From Saccharospirillaceae bacterium (lineage in GTDB: Bacteria > Pseudomonadota > Gammaproteobacteria > Pseudomonadales > Oceanobacteraceae), in NCBI GenBank assembly GCA_022448365.1, contig JAKVCS010000003.1, positions 1,054,001-1,118,000 of the forward strand: 64,000 nt of DNA. Direction: 5' to 3'. The stretch's first letter is position 1. Each line of letters starts with the position of its first letter. The notes below the pieces were generated by a model, which made no database searches, was not told the DNA's origin, and worked only from the letters and a program-made list of their open reading frames with translations. Position numbers and translations under genes: made by a program. This document shows, piece after piece, positions 29,846 through 38,800 of the stretch.

Positions 29846-29874
29846 TTGACTGTTCCATGACGGGGCAATACCAT
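29846..29874 (+). promoter_or_regulatory. Candidate sigma-70 promoter of the surface-protein operon
   Basis: TTGACT, 17-bp spacer, TACCAT, about 65 bp before the proposed start. The -35 is good, the -10 moderate. Confidence 0.5.
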
Positions 29875-29943
29875 TCACTGATTGCGCAAAATTACTAATT
29901 GTAACGGTTGATTTTTGTAAACCTCATTAATAGGAATTGCGGC

Positions 29944-32900
29944 TTGGTTCACAGCATCACAATTCACAGCAACAACCCAACGCGGCAGTGGCTCGGCTTT
30001 TATAAGCTGACGACTCAGGGGTTTGTGTGGCTGTTTTTTGTGACCATTTCGCTAACCGCCAATTCTGAAGAAGAAATTCTGTTACGAGAGAGCTTCGCAG
30101 GTAATATTTCGTTTGCCATGTTTGGCAATACAATGCGTAACGGATGTTCTAATTTGGGTAGCTCTTCAGCCTCTTTGAGTTTGCCAACAGGCTCGACAGT
30201 TAAAGCTGCATACCTCTATTGGTCAGGATCTGGTAGTGCGGACAACACCGTAACTTTTGATGGCCAATCCGTTACAGCCAGCTTCGATAAACGCTATACC
30301 GAGCAGGTGGGTACGCAAGATTTTTACAGTAACCGCGCAGACATTACGAGTCGCATATCCGGGAACAAAAGCTATCAAGTATCCGGTCTGAACTTTGACG
30401 GCTCATCCTCTTACTGTAATGGCGGTCGCGCCTATGGCGGCTGGGCAGCGGTTGTTATTTATGAAAACAGCCTAGAACCGCTGCGAATTGTGAATATATT
30501 TGATGGCTTCAAAAATTTTTGGGGTACATCAATCACACTGACACCGAACAATTTTGTCATTGCCGATAACCCAGCTGCATTGGGAGGAAAACACGCTCAC
30601 ATAACATGGGAAGGTGACGAGGGGAATTCGTATCAGCACCCGTCGACTGGCACCACAGAAACACTTACCTTCAATGGTCAAACACTTTCGGATGCCAACA
30701 ACCCAAGCAGCAATCAATTTAATTCCTACTCGAATGCTAATATCAGTGCGGCGACTCGAGACACTGACGGCGTGGATCTGGATGTCTATGAAATTGGTAA
30801 CTACCTGATTTCTGGAGCAACCTCCGTTTCCACCACCTATGCAACCGGGCAAGACCGTGTTTTTCTCTCTGCCGAAATTATCAGTGTACCCAACCTCGAA
30901 GTTGCCGATCTTTCTATCTCATCGTTATCATCAGGCAATGCATTGGTTAATAGCCAAACCACCATCGACTTAACCCTGAGTAACAACGGTCCCAATGCAA
31001 CATTGGCGAATTCGCAGATTCAATTCACCCTGCCTACAGGCTTGTCGTTAAATTCTCAAACCGGAAGTGGCTGGTCTTGTGCTGCAACATCCAGTTTGGT
31101 GACCTGTACTTACGCGCCCATCATTAACAGCAACGATCAGAGTGAAGACCTCTCTATTATTCTGAATACCACCGTTGCTTCCGTTGGCACCCACAATATT
31201 GAGGTAACGGCCAGTAACAGTCAGTTTGATAATATTCCGCTGAATAACAGTTCAACAACCAGCATTGATGTCAGTGCTGTTGACCTCAGCTTATCGACTA
31301 AGCAGGTAACGGACCTTAATGGTGGTAACGTCGAAGAGGGAGATATTCTGCGCTACACCATTACTTTGAATGAAGCCAATGGTGCCAGCCTCAGCGGCGT
31401 AACGATTCAGGATACCTTTCAAGATGCATTCAGCGAGATTGCTGTTGTTTCTTCTCAGGGTGGTACCACCGGACCAATTTCAGGGAATGTATTCACTCGC
31501 TCTGGCATCACCATTCCGGCTGGAGTTGGCAATACAATCACCATTGAAATAGATGCCGTAATTAAAAATGATATAGCCACCGGAACAGTAATCAGTAACA
31601 GTGCGCTGCTCAGCATCAGTGATGGTCAACATTGGATTCAGGCACCCGATCTGACAGTTGCTGCCAAGTTTACAGCCGAACCGGGAAATAAAGCGCTGTA
31701 TTTAAATAATGTCACCTCTATGACACGCACGCCTTATGGCGCACTGCCTGAAATCAGTTTTGCCCGAGGCGAATCACGAAGCTGGGTGATCACACCCGCT
31801 CTTGAAAAAGATCTGCAGTTATCGCCCACAGCAAAAGGGGTCGTTGTCAGACTGCATTTACGTCATACCGGCTCCAACCGCAACGGACGGCTCGGTCAAA
31901 TCCGGCGTAATCACGATATCACTTTCCGCCTGGAAAAAAGCGATGGTACGTTATTAGCCAGTGCCGTTCGTGATCGTGTCCTGCCTGCTAATCAGCAACT
32001 GACGGTATTCGATTTCCACATCCCTTACACCAGCACTGCGCCAACGGTTGAGGATTTAACCATTGCGGCCGGAGATACTCTCACGCTGAGAATAACTCAG
32101 GACCTGATGTCGAGTCCGGACAATGGTGTTGGTATTCCGGATGGTATGGCAATCCAGATTAATGACGGCTTCGATACATCCAAACTGATTCTTCCCGTCA
32201 GCAATGTGATTAATGTTGATCAGATTCAGTTCTTCGATAAACCGTTCGCCGATAATACCCGACAGCAAATCAGTCGCAGTAACCTGAATCGAAATATTTA
32301 TATTAATGCCACAGTTTCTGATCCATTCGGCCGGTTCGATATCACCTCTGCCAATGTTGCTATTAATGATACGGCTGATGAAGAAATACTGGCGGCAACC
32401 GATATGACTATTGTCGACGATACGGTTTCAGGTCAAAAAATCTATGAGTACAACTACAGCATTCCTGCGTTGATCGATCATCCGGGCGACTGGAGATTCT
32501 CCGTTACCGCAAAAGAGGGAACGGAAAATGAAATCAGCCATCAGCGACAGCAGTTGATAGAGATTCTTCAATTAATGCCCAACGTCGCGCTCACAAAATC
32601 ATCAACGGTGGTAAACGATCCGATTAATGGTACGAATAATCCTAAAGCGATCCCAGGTGCGGAAATTATCTATCAACTACTGGCCATTAATTCAGGAGAA
32701 GGCAGCCCGGATTCTGACACCGTCATTATTGATGAACAAATCCCTGAGGGCTTCCCGTTGTTTGTTGGTGACTTGTCCCTGCTAGGTCCGGTTGACTTTA
32801 TCGACGGTACTGCCCCCGATAGCAGTGGATTAAGTTATACATTTATTTCGTTAGATGCCGCCAATGACGACATCGATTTTTCAAACGATTATGGAAATAC

Positions 32901-33042
32901 GTTCAGTTATACCCCGACCCCCTCCGGTGATGGTTATGACGGCAACGTAACTCATATCCGCTTAAAGCCGAAAGGAATCTTTAAGGCCGCGGACACAATT
33001 CAGCCACAGTTTCAATTTAACTATAAAGTGAAGGTTCAATAA
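29944..33042 (+). CDS. Large exported DUF11-module protein, first gene of the surface operon
   Basis: 1032 aa from TTG 29944, which has an AGGA site 8 bp upstream; TTG 29908 is an alternative. Hydrophobic segment FVWLFFVTISLTA acts as signal peptide. Residues about 45-310 form a beta-rich domain with AAYLYWSGSG, GGRAYGGWAAVVIYE and RIVNIFDGF, like DUF3344-type secreted domains. Two DUF11-type modules follow (about 316-436 and 445-560), then a beta-sandwich region, and a last DUF11-like module (about 880-1032) with DPINGTNNPKAIPGAEIIY. It ends in a beta strand (FNYKVKVQ). It is probably secreted or surface-exposed. The next gene starts 10 bp downstream. Role unknown; a structural matrix protein is my guess. 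Confidence 0.75.
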   Translation: MVHSITIHSNNPTRQWLGFYKLTTQGFVWLFFVTISLTANSEEEILLRESFAGNISFAMFGNTMRNGCSNLGSSSASLSLPTGSTVKAAYLYWSGSGSADNTVTFDGQSVTASFDKRYTEQVGTQDFYSNRADITSRISGNKSYQVSGLNFDGSSSYCNGGRAYGGWAAVVIYENSLEPLRIVNIFDGFKNFWGTSITLTPNNFVIADNPAALGGKHAHITWEGDEGNSYQHPSTGTTETLTFNGQTLSDANNPSSNQFNSYSNANISAATRDTDGVDLDVYEIGNYLISGATSVSTTYATGQDRVFLSAEIISVPNLEVADLSISSLSSGNALVNSQTTIDLTLSNNGPNATLANSQIQFTLPTGLSLNSQTGSGWSCAATSSLVTCTYAPIINSNDQSEDLSIILNTTVASVGTHNIEVTASNSQFDNIPLNNSSTTSIDVSAVDLSLSTKQVTDLNGGNVEEGDILRYTITLNEANGASLSGVTIQDTFQDAFSEIAVVSSQGGTTGPISGNVFTRSGITIPAGVGNTITIEIDAVIKNDIATGTVISNSALLSISDGQHWIQAPDLTVAAKFTAEPGNKALYLNNVTSMTRTPYGALPEISFARGESRSWVITPALEKDLQLSPTAKGVVVRLHLRHTGSNRNGRLGQIRRNHDITFRLEKSDGTLLASAVRDRVLPANQQLTVFDFHIPYTSTAPTVEDLTIAAGDTLTLRITQDLMSSPDNGVGIPDGMAIQINDGFDTSKLILPVSNVINVDQIQFFDKPFADNTRQQISRSNLNRNIYINATVSDPFGRFDITSANVAINDTADEEILAATDMTIVDDTVSGQKIYEYNYSIPALIDHPGDWRFSVTAKEGTENEISHQRQQLIEILQLMPNVALTKSSTVVNDPINGTNNPKAIPGAEIIYQLLAINSGEGSPDSDTVIIDEQIPEGFPLFVGDLSLLGPVDFIDGTAPDSSGLSYTFISLDAANDDIDFSNDYGNTFSYTPTPSGDGYDGNVTHIRLKPKGIFKAADTIQPQFQFNYKVKVQ

Positions 33043-33052
33043 GGAGAAACCT

Positions 33053-34084
33053 ATGAAGAACCTGGTAAAAACAAGCCTGTTTGCTATCGGAGCAGTTGCC
33101 AGCTCGGCTGCATTCTCGTTAACACCTGCGGGCGATGAAATTATCAACCAGGCAGTTGCCACCTACGATATCCCTGGTGGTGCTTCTGGTGTAACAGCAA
33201 CCAGTAATGAAGCAAAGTTCACGGTACTCGAAAGAATTGAAGTGAACGTAACTTCGAATAACAGCGGTAACCAAAGTGTTGACGCAGGCGATGATGATCA
33301 AGTTCTGACATACACCGTAACCAATAATGGTAACGGCGAAGAGAGCTTTAAAATCTCTGCGACTAACGAAGTTTCCGATAACTTTGACGTAAACAATATC
33401 CGTGTATTCATTGATAACCCTAATGGCACTTCAGTCGAGCAAGGTGTGTATGATGCGAACGACATTGTTTACAACGTCAGTGATCTGCTGACTCTTCCAG
33501 CAGAAACTTCGCGTAAAATATTCATCCTGAATGATATTCCTGCTGGCGCAACGTCGAACCAACAAGCCAAAGTAAAAGTGGAAGTGAGTTCGAATACAAG
33601 CGGAGCCACAACTGCAATTGCTGGTACCTTGCTCCCGACCGGTGAAGTAGTTGGTAACAACCCGTTTAACAACAAGACAGATACCTTTGTTGTTGGTACA
33701 CCGACCACTCCGCTGACAGTCAATATCAACAAGACAATTCTGCAAATTGAGGACCCTTTCCACGTCGGTAACCCTTCTGCTCCAGGTGGTGTTAACCAGT
33801 ACGTTCCGGGTTCCATCGTTACTTATCAGATCGCTGTTTCTGTGGCAGGTTCTACCGGTTCAGTAAATAACTTAGTCGTTACCGACCAGATTCCGAATGA
33901 AATGAATTTTGTCACCGCTGCGGGCACCTTCACAGTAGCCAAAAATGGCGCGGTTGCAACGACACTTACACCGGCACTCAACGACGACCAGGGTGAATTC
34001 AAAGACGGCGAAGTCATTGTGAACCTGGGTACGGCTAATGCCGGTGATAACTTCAACATTCAGTTACAAGCTGAAATTAAATAA
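33053..34084 (+). CDS. Exported DUF11-like protein, second gene of the surface operon
   Basis: 343 aa with a signal peptide (ends near AAFSLTPAG) and an AAGGAGAAACC ribosome site. Residues 29-40 (EIINQAVATYDI) begin a small N-terminal domain shared with the fourth and fifth genes. The C-terminal module (about 225-343) has YVPGSIVTYQI and LVVTDQIPNEMNFV, the DUF11 pattern, and ends IQLQAEIK. It has no cysteine and few aromatic residues, and is rich in Asn, Thr, Val and Gly, as fits an extended beta-sandwich surface protein. Function unknown; it is tightly coupled (10 bp on each side) to its neighbours. Confidence 0.75.
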   Translation: MKNLVKTSLFAIGAVASSAAFSLTPAGDEIINQAVATYDIPGGASGVTATSNEAKFTVLERIEVNVTSNNSGNQSVDAGDDDQVLTYTVTNNGNGEESFKISATNEVSDNFDVNNIRVFIDNPNGTSVEQGVYDANDIVYNVSDLLTLPAETSRKIFILNDIPAGATSNQQAKVKVEVSSNTSGATTAIAGTLLPTGEVVGNNPFNNKTDTFVVGTPTTPLTVNINKTILQIEDPFHVGNPSAPGGVNQYVPGSIVTYQIAVSVAGSTGSVNNLVVTDQIPNEMNFVTAAGTFTVAKNGAVATTLTPALNDDQGEFKDGEVIVNLGTANAGDNFNIQLQAEIK

Positions 34085-34094
34085 GGAAAGCACT

Positions 34095-34556
34095 ATGCGT
34101 TTTCTGTTAACGGCCTTGTTATTTTTACCTGCTTTTGCATTTGCCCAGGTTACTCTGGTGACGGAAGCCTTTAAAATTGTTCCTGTTCAGAACGATGATG
34201 GCTCTGTTTCGGAAAAATGGGTAGCCGCCGAGGAAATCATTCCTGGCGACAAAGTAGGTTACAAAATTTCTTATCAGAATACCGGTGATCAGCCAGCGAC
34301 TGGCGTAGTGATTAATAACCCGGTACCTGAAAATACGTTATACGTGGCTAACAGCGCTGATGGTGCTGGCAGCCAGATTACTTATTCTGCAGACGCGGGT
34401 AACAAATTTGCCCGCACTGCTGAATTAGTCGTTATTAAAGACGGCAAAGAACGAAAAGCCCGCGCCGAAGATATCACCCACATCCGCTGGACGCTGCCAG
34501 AAGCAGTTGCGCCGAAAGCAAGCGGTTCAGTGGAATTCCAAGTGCGTGTGAAATAA
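34095..34556 (+). CDS. Small exported single-module DUF11-like protein, third gene of the surface operon
   Basis: 153 aa from ATG 34095, with an AAGGAAAG ribosome site; the frame is open further upstream inside the previous gene but the signal peptide (RFLLTALLFLPAFAFA) begins here. The mature protein is a single beta-sandwich module: IIPGDKVGYKISYQNTGDQPATGVVINNPVPENTLYV, with a C-terminal strand VEFQVRVK. In size and form it could be a subunit of a polymer or an adaptor between its larger neighbours. That is inference; no family assigned beyond the DUF11-like fold. Confidence 0.72.
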   Translation: MRFLLTALLFLPAFAFAQVTLVTEAFKIVPVQNDDGSVSEKWVAAEEIIPGDKVGYKISYQNTGDQPATGVVINNPVPENTLYVANSADGAGSQITYSADAGNKFARTAELVVIKDGKERKARAEDITHIRWTLPEAVAPKASGSVEFQVRVK

Positions 34557-34575
34557 CTTCTAGGAGACAAAAACG

Positions 34576-35826
34576 ATGAAACTAAGAAATATGGTCGCAC
34601 CGGTAGTCTTCGGTGCATTAAGTTTGGCAGTGGCAAATGCTCATGCTGCGGGAACTACCGCAGGCACGACTATCACAAACCAAGCGAACTTGAGCTACAG
34701 CGTTAATGGTTCAAATCAAACTACAAACTCGACTAATAATTTTGCAGTCGACGTCAAAATTGATTTCAACTTAGAGACCAACAACTCAGTTATTTATACC
34801 GATGACCTCTCTGGTTCTAGTGTCGAAATTGCGAGTATCAAGCTCGGCAACACCGGTAACGCTGCAGGTAACTTTGAAATTAAGATTACTGACTTGGCTG
34901 AGAATTCAGACCATCTTTTGTATGGTGCATCTGCGCCCAATACAACAAAAGATACCTATGATCTGGTATCAGCTGACTACAGCGTGACTGAAGACACGAC
35001 AGGTGGCAGCAGCGGTGCAACAATCAGTGTTGATGACTCAACGTCAATCATTACTGTTAGCGGCCTTGCGGTAGACACAAATATCAGTATTGATGTAACC
35101 GTCGCAAAAGCAGCATTCACTGGCAATGGCCTGAACTCTTCTACTGTTGCAATTCAAGAATTTGAAGCAAAAGCAGTACAAGTAACGCTCGCCGACAACA
35201 GCACTCAAGCTATCGGTGCCAGCGATAATAACGGCACTGCTGACACAAGTGATGTTCAGATTGTATTTGCTGATGATGGCAATGGTGTGTTAGGAGATAA
35301 CTCGGAAAAAGTTCTGGAAGCAGTACAACTTGATTTACCGTATTTCCCAGAACCAACAGATCCTACCGCCCCGGAAACTGAAAAGGGTTTATTTAAGTCT
35401 TCTCGTGTAATCTGGGATCCGATCAATGGAGCATTGAATACAACTTCAGGCAGTGAGGTGTATCCAAAAGCAATTCCTGGCGCTGTTGTCGAGTACACCA
35501 TTACACTACGAAACTTTGGTAGCGTAGCTGGCCAAATGACAATCAGTGATACTTTGGATTCAGACACTGAACTTTGTCAATCAGCAGACAATAGTGCTCA
35601 AACTACAGGTGGTACATGTTTCGATGTTGTACACGACAATAAAAACGGTACCGCGGCAGACCAAACCCGCGAACAAATCAGTTCCGATACAACGGCGCCG
35701 GCCCTGAACCCAGCCACTCCTGTTGAAGCTGTTATTACTACACCAAGTGGAAATATCTCAGCAGTATTCGCTACTTACCCGGCTGATCAAAAAGCTGTGA
35801 TTAAGTACACGGTTAAGATTAAGTAA
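34576..35826 (+). CDS. Exported DUF11-like protein, fourth gene of the surface operon
   Basis: 416 aa. Signal peptide ends at VANAHA; a TAGGAGAC ribosome site is 8 bp before ATG 34576. The N-terminal TITNQANLSYSV (32-43) matches the shared domain of genes two and five. The C-terminal module has DPINGALNTTSGSEVYPKAIPGAVVEYTI, strikingly like the last module of the first gene (DPINGTNNPKAIPGAEIIY), and ends IKYTVKIK. Two cysteines lie in the last 100 residues. Low aromatic content, high Thr/Asn/Asp. Four bp separate it from the giant fifth gene. Function unknown, presumably a surface structural protein. Confidence 0.75.
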   Translation: MKLRNMVAPVVFGALSLAVANAHAAGTTAGTTITNQANLSYSVNGSNQTTNSTNNFAVDVKIDFNLETNNSVIYTDDLSGSSVEIASIKLGNTGNAAGNFEIKITDLAENSDHLLYGASAPNTTKDTYDLVSADYSVTEDTTGGSSGATISVDDSTSIITVSGLAVDTNISIDVTVAKAAFTGNGLNSSTVAIQEFEAKAVQVTLADNSTQAIGASDNNGTADTSDVQIVFADDGNGVLGDNSEKVLEAVQLDLPYFPEPTDPTAPETEKGLFKSSRVIWDPINGALNTTSGSEVYPKAIPGAVVEYTITLRNFGSVAGQMTISDTLDSDTELCQSADNSAQTTGGTCFDVVHDNKNGTAADQTREQISSDTTAPALNPATPVEAVITTPSGNISAVFATYPADQKAVIKYTVKIK

Positions 35827-35830
35827 GACA

Positions 35831-38800
35831 ATGCGAGTAATTACCCCACTCACTCGCCTGCAAAAGACCGGAGCCAACTGGCTTCGGGCTTTTGCATGCG
35901 CGTGCGTGACGGTAACGCCGGTTTCGGTATTAGCAGTTACACCGGTTAATACCGAAATCACCAACATCGCCAAAGCAACGTATGAAGTTAATGGCGTTGA
36001 AAGAACCGAACAAGATTCAGCCCGTTTTGTTACTGAACAAATTTTTCCGGGCCCGGTTGCTCCAACCGAAGCAACAATAGAAATTAAACACTTCCAGTCT
36101 GCTGGGGGCGGCAGCCAGAGCACTCCAATTACCAACAGTGCCTGTGCGACCAGCGCAGCAGCTGACAGCTTTACTGAACAAACCAGCTTTACCCAATTGG
36201 GTGACGCAGCACCGCATAATATTCCAGGCAATTACCAGCTGGCCGATTCTCAGTTTGGCTTTAAAGTTGGCGAACCGTTATTTATTCAGGTAACTGAGGC
36301 GGACAAAAATCTGAATCCGTTACGTAATGATGAGATTACCGTTACCGTAACAAACACCAAAGGTTCAGATCAGGAAACCATTCGGTTATCCGAGACCGAC
36401 ATTAATACCGGTGTATTTGTGGGCTTTATTCAAACCCGACTGAATACCCCACAATCTTATGATTGCGCTTTAACATTAGACCGCAATGACCGATTGCAAG
36501 TTAGTTACATCGACGCAAACGACAACACGGATAGCGTTAGCCTGCAAACCCGTTTCGATCCTTACAGTCGTATTTTTAACTCTCAGACGGGTACGCCGAT
36601 AGACGGCATTAAAGTAACCCTGATCGACACCAATACCGGCAAACCAGCTCAAGGCAAAGTGTTGGATGATAACGCAGCGGTTTGTTATCAAAATGCCTTT
36701 ATCAGCGGCCAGGGACCAACGGATGCTGTAGCAGGTCAACCATCCTGCCCTTCCAGCACTCAGAACCTGATGACACTCAATAATCAGGAAGATGTACCGG
36801 CGGGTTCATTCCGTTTCCCATTCGTCAGACCTGGCAGCTACCAGTTGCAGTTCGAAGCCCCGGTAGATCTTCGTGTTCCATCGAAAAGATCCAACGATGA
36901 ATTATCCGAAGTACCTTCGAACACTGACAATCCGTTTCGTTTAACAGAAATTTCCCGCGGTCAGCCGTTTGTCATTCAGCAGAATATTTTTATTGCCGAT
37001 GTGCCTGTAGACATTCGTACCAGCGGTGCTTTGGTTACTAAAAGCGCCAGTAAAAACGAAGTCGGTATTGGTGATTTTCTGCAATACAGCATCGTGCTCA
37101 AGAACAATGAAGTTGAAATTACCGATGGTAAAATTATTGACCAACTCCCCTCGGGGCTGCGCTTCCAACCTGGTTCAGTACAACTGAACAGTCAGAAAAT
37201 TGCCGATCCGGTCATCAGTGGCAATGCACAACAGCTTACATTTGATATTGGCAACATTGCCGAAGAACAAAGCGTTACTTTGTCTTATGTTACTCAGGTA
37301 ACAAATCTCGCCAAAGGTGAGTTAATTAATAAAGCCTGGTTGGAGGACGATAATGTCAGCTCCAATATTGCTCAGGCAAGAGTACTGATACGTGATGACT
37401 TCTTCAAAGATACGTCACGCTTGTTCGGCCGGGTTTATCTCGATGATTGCAACGGCAATCTGGATGCGGAGGCCGTTTCTAACGTGCGTCTGTATATGGA
37501 AGATGGCACTTACGTGGTTACCGATGAATCCGGTGAATGGCATATTGAAGATGTGCGCCCGGGCACTCATGTAGTGCAGCTTGATACCTCAACCATTCCA
37601 CCTTACATGGAAGCTGTTGCCTGCGACAATCGCGGTTTCCATGCAGGTCGTGCCTATTCACAATTTGTCGATGTACAGCCTGGCAGCTTCTGGCGCGTTG
37701 ATTTTGCTTTAAAAGTCAAAGAACCTGAGAAAGGGGAAGTTCGCCAGCGCCTGAGCCACCAGTTGGTGCCACTGTCGACACTGGCCGATGGCAGTATGCC
37801 CTACAACTCTCCAGTCCCTGAAAAACTGAAGTTTACTCTCGACATCGATGGTAGCGGTTTGGATATCTTCAACCTGATGGAGATGATTGCTCTGCCAGAC
37901 GGTGTGATTTATGAACCGGGAAGCTCGGTATTGGACAACGTACCCTGGGAAGATCCGCGTATTACTTATGGCACTTTGATTTATAAGCTGGGTGACAAAC
38001 CGAAAGAGTGGCAACATCAATTGCAATTTACTGCGGTCGTGAGTGATAAAGCCAAAAGTGGTATTTTAGAAACCAAAGCCATTACCCGTTTTAACGTAAA
38101 AGGTAAAAGTACTCAGCAAATTAAACCAGCAAGTACGACGGCTGTGCTGCAGTTGCCACCAGACGATGGCGTAGTGAAGCCAATTAAACCGCCAAAGTTC
38201 GATAATTTTTCTGACGTGCTCACGCTACAGGATAAAACTAACCTGAAATCAGTCATTGATCGTTTGGTTGGGCTACGTAATCTGAAAGTCGAAGTTGTGG
38301 GTCATACCGACAGCACCCCAATCGCACGACGTAATCGGCATATTTTTGAGAATAACCAGGTATTGTCGGAAGCACGTGCGAAATCGGTCGCGGAATACGT
38401 TGCTGCTGAATTGGGCGTTACCCAAGAGCAGGTTATTTTCACCGGTAGAGGAGCAACGCGACCAGTTGCGTCCAATGCCACACGAAATGGTCGTGCGCTG
38501 AACCGCCGTGTTGAAGTCAAAGTATTATCCGGCGATCCGGATATCCAGCTGGCCAGCATCGATAGCGACATTCAGGTCGCAAGTGTGCAAACAGATATTG
38601 AGGGGTTCCTCAGTGACTTGCCGGCAACCGCTTCAGGAAACCCTGCTGCTTTGCCTGTTGAGCCACTGATGCCGGAATTTGATGATAACTGGTTTAACAG
38701 CGCGGCTGATAACGCACAATGGTTATGGCCACCGCTTGATCGTAGCCCAAGTATTGGCTCAGTAAAAATCGCCATTTCTCACCAGAAAGGTCAACGTATC

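Larger units (their letters stand above)
29446..29943. other. 498-bp intergenic region before the surface-protein operon
   Basis: Besides the porin terminator it contains a TGACGC/GCGTCA hairpin (29694-29712) and a second terminator-like hairpin, CCGCT-GTTTT-AGCGG followed by TTTTT (29746-29767). The upstream part is AT-rich. This could be a small-RNA gene ending at 29767, but I see no clear promoter for it. The operon promoter follows at 29846-29874. Confidence 0.55.
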
